Of a DNA stretch of 36,098 bases, positions 31,386 through 36,098 are shown in pieces; position 1 is the first letter of the stretch, and each line of letters begins with the position of its first letter. The notes below the pieces were generated by a model, which ran no database searches, had not been told where the DNA came from, and saw nothing but the letters and a program-made list of their open reading frames with translations. Where the stretch lies: assembly GCA_030596395.1 (NCBI GenBank), contig JAUVKF010000034.1, positions 1 through 36,098 of the forward strand, written 5' to 3'. The stretch comes from Chlorobiota bacterium (GTDB lineage Bacteria; Bacteroidota; Bacteroidia; Bacteroidales; F082). A program made the position numbers and the translations under genes.

Positions 31386-31697
31386 TTAAACAGTAATTTT
31401 TTCAATTAACACCTTGCTTAAATACTGACGGTGACCGTTTGATTTTTGATATCCTTTTCTTCTTTTCTTCTTAAATACGATCACTTTATCACCTTTTAGG
31501 TGCGACACAATCTTTCCGCTTACTTTGGCGCCTTCAACAACAGGAGTACCAACCTGTACTTTTCCCTTGTCTTCAACAAGCAATACTTTTTCAAAGTTCA
31601 TTTTAGCGCCTTCATCACCTTCCAGCCTGTGAACAAAAACCTCCTGCCCCTTTTCAACTTTAAACTGCTGTCCGGCTATATCAACAATTGCATACAT
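31386..31697 (-). CDS. rplU: 50S ribosomal protein L21
   Basis: This 103-residue protein has L21 length and signature ([21 protein letters not shown]-terminal [20 protein letters not shown] contacting 23S rRNA). It is the first gene of the rplU-rpmA pair with a well-formed promoter 40-70 bp upstream and a short leader in which I see no stable regulatory fold. Confidence 0.98.
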   Translation of the reverse strand: MYAIVDIAGQQFKVEKGQEVFVHRLEGDEGAKMNFEKVLLVEDKGKVQVGTPVVEGAKVSGKIVSHLKGDKVIVFKKKRRKGYQKSNGHRQYLSKVLIEKITV

Positions 31698-31737
31698 GCT
31701 TTATACTTTATAAGTTCCTATTCGGATTTTGAGCGTG

Positions 31738-31767
31738 CAAAAATAGACAAAAAAAGTTTTCAACCAA
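31738..31767 (-). promoter_or_regulatory. Promoter of rplU-rpmA
   Basis: Minus strand: TTG (31767-31765), a 19-bp spacer, then TATTTTTG (31745-31738), matching the Bacteroidota -33/-7 consensus and spacing. This gives a leader of about 35 nt. Confidence 0.65.
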
Positions 31768-31844
31768 CTTTTCTCAATAAAATTATTTTAAGAGATACCA
31801 TTTAGTATAAGCGTCTTTCAGGAAAAAAACTGCAATTTAGATTT

Positions 31845-32849
31845 TTACCTGGATTTTCTCTTACGGAATAAGATTTGAGAACCAATGTTCATCATTCGGT
31901 GAGGATTTGCATTTACCAGTAATACACCTGCCAGGATCAGAAAAAACCAGATCAGATAACTGAATTTAAAAACTTCACCATCAATTATCCCCCATATCAC
32001 AGCAACAATCGGGATCATATATGTAACCGAGGCAGCAAAAATGGGGCTACGGATTTTGATCAGCTTATTAAAAGCAATAAGAGCTATCCCCGTTCCTGCA
32101 ATCGCCAGGATACTGAGATAACCCAGGCCCACAATTGTTTCTGATGAGGTGTATAGTTTTATTGGAATTTCACTGAAAAAAAGTACATATACGAATAAAG
32201 GAATACCGATGTAAAAAAATGTAAGAACCGTTATAGTCAGCGAATCCAGCTCTTTTAAATAATACTTGATAAAATTAACATTGAAAGCATAACAAATCGT
32301 TGCAATAACAATTAAAGATGCATATTTCAGATTAAATATAAAAGCCTGATCACTGCTGGCATATATTAAACCAATTGCACCGGCTAAACCAATTAACACA
32401 CCAAATATATTATACCACCTTGTAACGATCTTAAAAAAAAGAATTCCCAGGATTAGCGTTGATAAAGGCGTCAGTGCATTCAATGTGCCTGCAAGCCCAC
32501 TGTCGATTTCGGTTTGTGCGATTGCAAACATCAAAGCCGGGATCAAACTGCCGACCACCCCCGAAATAATCAGGTAAATAGCCATTTTTCTGCTAACCTG
32601 AAACGACTTTTTTATAGCAAGCGGCAAAAGGAATAAAAAAGTCAGTGTCACCCTTAAAATACCTACTTCCGGTGCAGTGAAATAAAGCAATGATTTTTTA
32701 ATCAAAATGAAAGAACTACCCCACACAATAACCAGGGAGATTAAGATTAACCACGAAATAATATGCTGGTTATTTTTCTGCACGTGTTTACTAAATAAGA
32801 AACCTGCAAAGCTATTAAAATGCAAGTAACTAATCAGAGTACAAATCAA
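31845..32849 (-). CDS. DMT-superfamily (EamA) transporter
   Basis: This protein has up to 334 residues and about ten membrane helices in two EamA halves. The first half opens with ISWLILISLVIVWGSSFILI, followed by the typical LLYFTAPEVGILRVTLTFLFLL. The second has GYLSILAIAGTGIALIAFNKL and ASVTYMIPIVAVIWGIIDGE. A basic tail (LFRKRKSR) ends it on the cytoplasmic side. The first about 25 residues are not typical; a GTG at 32783 is an alternative start. However, a -7 box 19 bp before ATG 32849 makes the longer form possible. Such proteins export small metabolites or amino acids; the substrate is unknown. It is a single-gene unit. Confidence 0.88.
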   Translation of the reverse strand: MICTLISYLHFNSFAGFLFSKHVQKNNQHIISWLILISLVIVWGSSFILIKKSLLYFTAPEVGILRVTLTFLFLLPLAIKKSFQVSRKMAIYLIISGVVGSLIPALMFAIAQTEIDSGLAGTLNALTPLSTLILGILFFKIVTRWYNIFGVLIGLAGAIGLIYASSDQAFIFNLKYASLIVIATICYAFNVNFIKYYLKELDSLTITVLTFFYIGIPLFVYVLFFSEIPIKLYTSSETIVGLGYLSILAIAGTGIALIAFNKLIKIRSPIFAASVTYMIPIVAVIWGIIDGEVFKFSYLIWFFLILAGVLLVNANPHRMMNIGSQILFRKRKSR

Positions 32850-32867
32850 TTCTTAATCAGCAGCTTA

Positions 32868-32875
32868 CAAAAATA
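32868..32875 (-). promoter_or_regulatory. -7 box (TATTTTTG) for the EamA transporter
   Basis: Minus-strand TAnnTTTG match that would place the transcript start about 12 nt before ATG 32849. No clear -33 element. Confidence 0.4.
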
Positions 32876-33446
32876 GATTTTATAAATAGGATAGAAGAAA
32901 TATAGGTATGAAGGTATAATGGTTTTTCCCTTTATAACCCTATTCCCAATTATTTCCCCTTATTCTGTAATTCAATAAAAATATTCGATAAAAAAGTTTC
33001 TGTATTCATTTAGTACTGATTAAACACAAATGCAATAACGACCTGAAAATATTTTAGCAGTTTAAATCTCCCCGGGCATGTTTAATACGACTAATATGAG
33101 CATGATATGACGGCCTTAAAAAAATCCTTTAAAAGTTTTTTAAAAAATGTGCATCAGGCATGCAACGTTCTGCTTCTTTTTTTTGTTCTATGTATATAAA
33201 GGTAATTTGTATTCAAACTTATTATAAGAAATATGCCTGATATAAGGTTACATCTTAATGCATTTGGAGTTGTTTCTAATTGTAATAAGGTGTATTTTTT
33301 ATTTACAGATGTTTGAGTAACAATTTCACTAAACCAAAAACCTTAAACTATGAGATGCAGAAGCCCTGATATTTAATAATATATCCTTCAGGAAATAAAT
33401 ATTTGCTTACAATTACCTTATTTAAAATATTTAATCCATCAAATTT
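32876..33446. other. Long AT-rich intergenic region
   Basis: No convincing gene on either strand. The only structure seen is a 9-bp inverted repeat, ATCAGGCAT (33153-33161) and ATGCCTGAT (33233-33241), 71 bp apart, and runs of A and T around 33110-33150. A small RNA cannot be excluded but nothing in the sequence supports one. Confidence 0.5.
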
Positions 33447-33477
33447 TTTGGAAAAAAGGGATAATATCTTACATTTG
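33447..33477 (+). promoter_or_regulatory. Promoter of the large secreted protein
   Basis: TTTG (33447-33450), a 19-bp spacer and TACATTTG (33470-33477) match the full Bacteroidota sigma consensus. Transcription would begin near 33484, leaving an untranslated leader of about 85 nt. Confidence 0.7.
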
Positions 33478-33483
33478 CGCACC

Positions 33484-33513
33484 TTAGCGGAGATATATAG
33501 TGTTATCCGCTAA
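33484..33513 (+). promoter_or_regulatory. 5' leader stem-loop
   Basis: TTAGCGGA (33484-33491) and TCCGCTAA (33506-33513) pair perfectly over 8 bp with a 14-nt AT-rich loop, exactly at the predicted 5' end of the transcript. The rest of the leader is A-rich and unstructured. A stabilising or regulatory role is inferred. Confidence 0.5.
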
Positions 33514-33569
33514 ATTTAATTAGAAACAAAAACAATAATCAATTTATTTTTAACAAAAACAATTTTCTC

Positions 33570-36098
33570 ATGAAAAGTTTTACTAAGTTTTATGTGTTGA
33601 TGTTAGTTATGCTAATGTCATCTGGTTTTTTGTTAGCACAGGGTCTTGAAAAATCAATGACCCCTGTGGAATACCAGGTGTTTATGGCAAAACAACAGCA
33701 GAAAATTGCAGTAAAAGGTCTGGAAACTCCGTCCCCTAATGATATGGGTGGAAGAGCAACAGGCGATAACTGCGCGGATCCATTTAATTATGGAAACGTT
33801 AATGATCCTGCAATATCCTCAGTTTTGGCTGCTGGTGAGCAATGGTGGTATGAAGTTTACATACAAGAGGATTTTACTGTTACTTTTTCTCTATGTGGAT
33901 CCGACTTTGATACCAAGTTAGATGTCTGGGATGACTGCAGTGCACAAACCTGGTACAATGATGATGCTTGCGGATTGCAATCAGAAATTACTGCATTTTA
34001 TCCAGGTGGAACTACTGTATATTGTAAGGTATATGGTTATAATTCTTCTTCTAATGGTAATTATATATTTACCGTTACTGGCGTGGCCCCACCCCCGTCG
34101 GCCGATCCTGTCACAAGCTTCCCGTACACGGAAACTTTTGATGCAACATGCGATTGGCCTGCCACGATGCAACCCTATGCAGGTGGTCAAGCCCACGCAG
34201 TTGTTTCTTCACAAGCTGGTTTTGAATCAAGCTGCGGTGCTTTGTTAGATGGCAACAGTAGCAGTGGTTATCCTTATAGCCCGTCTTCAGGATGCGACTA
34301 TTTCTTCACTAACGCTGCTGATCATGTATCACAGATCAAGATGACTATTGAGCCTGACGGCACACCCGGAGCGATGCAGTTGGATTTTGATTTTCAGCAG
34401 TTTTATTCATTTAATGATTGGTATAACTGGTTCAGGGTAACTGTTAATGGTACTACATTAACTGAAAAAAATTCAGGAGAAACCTGTCTTAAATCACCTA
34501 CTGCCAACGGTAGCGGATGGTCACAACTGATTTATGACCTGGCTCCTTATCAGGGAGATGCTTCCTTTGAACTGGTTTTCGACTTTGTAGCCAAATATTA
34601 CTACCTCTATTACCAGGGTGGTGATGCTTGTATGATCGACAATGTACACATCTGGTACGTACCAGCTGGAGACATTCAGGGCTATGCTTATAATATGGGT
34701 GCAGCAGAACCAGGTGTTGAGATTGGATTTTTAGGTGATGCACCTCCATATCCGGCAGTTATGACTGATGGCGTGGGATATTACAGGTTTACCAACGTAC
34801 CTACCGAGCCGATCAACCCATGGGCAATGTACGCCTATAAAGATGGATTAAACTACATTGAAGCAGACGTTATGTTCACCACAGGAGTTATGATTGATTA
34901 CGACTGGAACATAAGCTCACCACTAATGGTGATCACCCCTGCTTTACTGGAAGAAACGATGAACCCTAACGAGTGGCGCAGTGTACCTATTACTATTACC
35001 AATGGCCCGACAGGCGGCCCTTTACACTGGACAGCTGAAATTATATTTGGCGATCCACCTACTGTAATGACAGCAGAGCGTACGCCGGTAGAAATTCAAG
35101 ACGTACCACTTGTAGATGGGAGAACATTACTAACAGAAGGTACCAGTCCTTTATGGCCACCTCTGCCAGTAGATATGATGGGTCCTGATAACACAAGAGA
35201 CGGATTAGATGTTGCCATTGTTACTTCTACATTACCGGCATCGAATGATTTTTCCGCATTAATAGGTCCATTACTTGCGCTAGGTATAAACAGCGTTGAT
35301 GTAATTGCCCTGCAACCTTTAACAACAACAGTTGATGATTTACTGGCATATGATGGTGTGTTATTTGGATTAAATACATTTTTCACAACACCAACAGGCC
35401 CTGTAGGTGATATGCTGGCCGACTATATTGATGCCGGCGGAAAACTTATTACAACCTCTCCGATAAATGCTACGGGTTACACCAATTTACCTGTTGCCGG
35501 ACGACTGTTAACTGACGGATATTATGCTGTTACTACCGGTGGACTTAATTTTGGTACGATGAGCTTGGGCACCTATAATGCCGATCATCCTATCATGGAC
35601 GGAGTAAGCAGTGCAGGTGGAGGTTTAACAATAAATTGTAATGCTTCTACTGATGCCGAACTTGTTGCAAGCTGGGCTGCCGGAACTGCTTTTGTGGCAG
35701 TTAAGACGATCACAAATCCGGTTGTACATGTTAACGTGTTCGTTGCAGCTACAGGATATGTATCTGGAGATGTACCCTTAGTTATATATAATGCATTTAA
35801 CTTCCTGCAAAGCAGCGGCGGCGGCGGCTGGTTAGATTTATCAGCCTATGAAGGCGATGTAGCCAGTGGTGAATCCGACTTTGTAAGTGCGTTGTTCGAT
35901 GCCACGGGAACTATTCCCGGCCAGGTATGGACAGCGGATATACTATTCACAGCCCAACCAGGCATATCAACAGCTACGGTAGATGTAAGCATGATCATCG
36001 CCGGCGAGCCACTGGTTCCTGTAGATGAGCTGGAAGCAGAGCTGGTTAATATGGTCACCGGCCAGGTAGACCTGAGCTGGAGTTTTGCAAGCAATGAT
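33570..36098 (+). CDS. Large multidomain secreted protein (3' end outside window)
   Basis: The frame is open from ATG 33570 to the right edge, 843 codons without a stop. A signal peptide (MKSFTKFYVLMLVMLMSSGF, cut near LLAQ) is followed by several domains. The first is a Cys-containing PPC-like beta domain (about 60-170, DNCADPFNYGNV, FDTKLDVWDDC, YCKVYGY). The second is a jelly-roll/MAM-like domain (about 180-365, YTETFDATCDWP, MIDNVHIWYV). The third is a carboxypeptidase-regulatory-like module (about 368-415, IQGYAYNMGA, DGVGYYRFTNVP). The fourth is an alpha/beta segment (about 544-700, LDVAIVTSTLP, GVLFGLNTFF, LADYIDAGGKLITTSP) like a glutamine-amidotransferase/ThuA-type fold. Beta domains of BACON or Ig type come last. 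A T9SS sorting domain is expected at the missing end. Function is unknown. Confidence 0.85.
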   Translation, partial: MKSFTKFYVLMLVMLMSSGFLLAQGLEKSMTPVEYQVFMAKQQQKIAVKGLETPSPNDMGGRATGDNCADPFNYGNVNDPAISSVLAAGEQWWYEVYIQEDFTVTFSLCGSDFDTKLDVWDDCSAQTWYNDDACGLQSEITAFYPGGTTVYCKVYGYNSSSNGNYIFTVTGVAPPPSADPVTSFPYTETFDATCDWPATMQPYAGGQAHAVVSSQAGFESSCGALLDGNSSSGYPYSPSSGCDYFFTNAADHVSQIKMTIEPDGTPGAMQLDFDFQQFYSFNDWYNWFRVTVNGTTLTEKNSGETCLKSPTANGSGWSQLIYDLAPYQGDASFELVFDFVAKYYYLYYQGGDACMIDNVHIWYVPAGDIQGYAYNMGAAEPGVEIGFLGDAPPYPAVMTDGVGYYRFTNVPTEPINPWAMYAYKDGLNYIEADVMFTTGVMIDYDWNISSPLMVITPALLEETMNPNEWRSVPITITNGPTGGPLHWTAEIIFGDPPTVMTAERTPVEIQDVPLVDGRTLLTEGTSPLWPPLPVDMMGPDNTRDGLDVAIVTSTLPASNDFSALIGPLLALGINSVDVIALQPLTTTVDDLLAYDGVLFGLNTFFTTPTGPVGDMLADYIDAGGKLITTSPINATGYTNLPVAGRLLTDGYYAVTTGGLNFGTMSLGTYNADHPIMDGVSSAGGGLTINCNASTDAELVASWAAGTAFVAVKTITNPVVHVNVFVAATGYVSGDVPLVIYNAFNFLQSSGGGGWLDLSAYEGDVASGESDFVSALFDATGTIPGQVWTADILFTAQPGISTATVDVSMIIAGEPLVPVDELEAELVNMVTGQVDLSWSFASND

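Noticed and set aside
33153-33241. 9-bp inverted repeat in the long intergenic region as an operator or att site
   Set aside because: The arms are 71 bp apart and short; chance occurrence in AT-rich DNA is likely.

Overview
The window looks like chromosomal DNA of a Bacteroidota member, most likely Bacteroidales or Marinilabiliales-like. The reasons are the ruvA-sprA-gcvH-vanZ-tonB gene order, the outer-membrane type IX secretion (T9SS) translocon SprA, a T9SS sorting domain on a small secreted protein, many signal-peptide OMPs and lipoproteins, the near absence of Shine-Dalgarno sequences, several TTG starts, and repeated TAnnTTTG (-7) promoter boxes, some with TTG or TTTG about 19-20 bp upstream. 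I cannot name a genus. I saw no tRNA, rRNA, CRISPR array, transposase or phage gene.

Left part (1-3.3 kb, accessory): two tandem copies of a GxxExxY (PD-(D/E)xK-like) gene on the minus strand, the first cut by the window edge. Each is preceded by a short head-to-head array of octamers. A tail-less SSB, a heptamer array, an unknown polytopic membrane protein and a decayed OMP 3' end follow. 3.3-9.7 kb: a lysine-tailed OMP (minus), a cytoplasmic YD-repeat-like protein paired with a CHAD protein, an OMP plus large lipoprotein operon, and a single lipoprotein gene with a terminator on each side.

9.7-11.5 kb: an extended SDR of the 3-beta-hydroxysteroid-dehydrogenase type, broken by one in-frame TGA, overlaps by ATGA a strikingly eukaryote-like steroid 5-alpha-reductase. 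A small T9SS cargo gene (11.7-12.4 kb) is flanked by diverged copies of an intergenic repeat, one of which forms a 20-bp-arm hairpin.

12.6-22.2 kb (plus strand, core): ruvA, sprA (7.3 kb), gcvH, a VanZ-like gene and a TonB-type energy transducer, closed by a strong terminator. 22.3-30.9 kb (minus strand): uvrC, then, read from the right, a compact run serS, small lipoprotein, TPR protein, rsmA and an NhaC antiporter with an added secreted N-terminal domain; the first three overlap and the later gaps are 20-40 bp. 31.1-32.8 kb (minus): rplU-rpmA with its own promoter and terminator, and a DMT (EamA) transporter. From 33.45 kb a good promoter and a 5' stem-loop precede a large multidomain secreted protein that runs off the right edge.

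The most unusual signals are the in-frame TGA in the steroid-type SDR, the tandem GxxExxY/octamer unit, and three intergenic arrays of unrelated sequence that share one design: short 7-8 bp units in one orientation, a short spacer, then the same kind of unit inverted.
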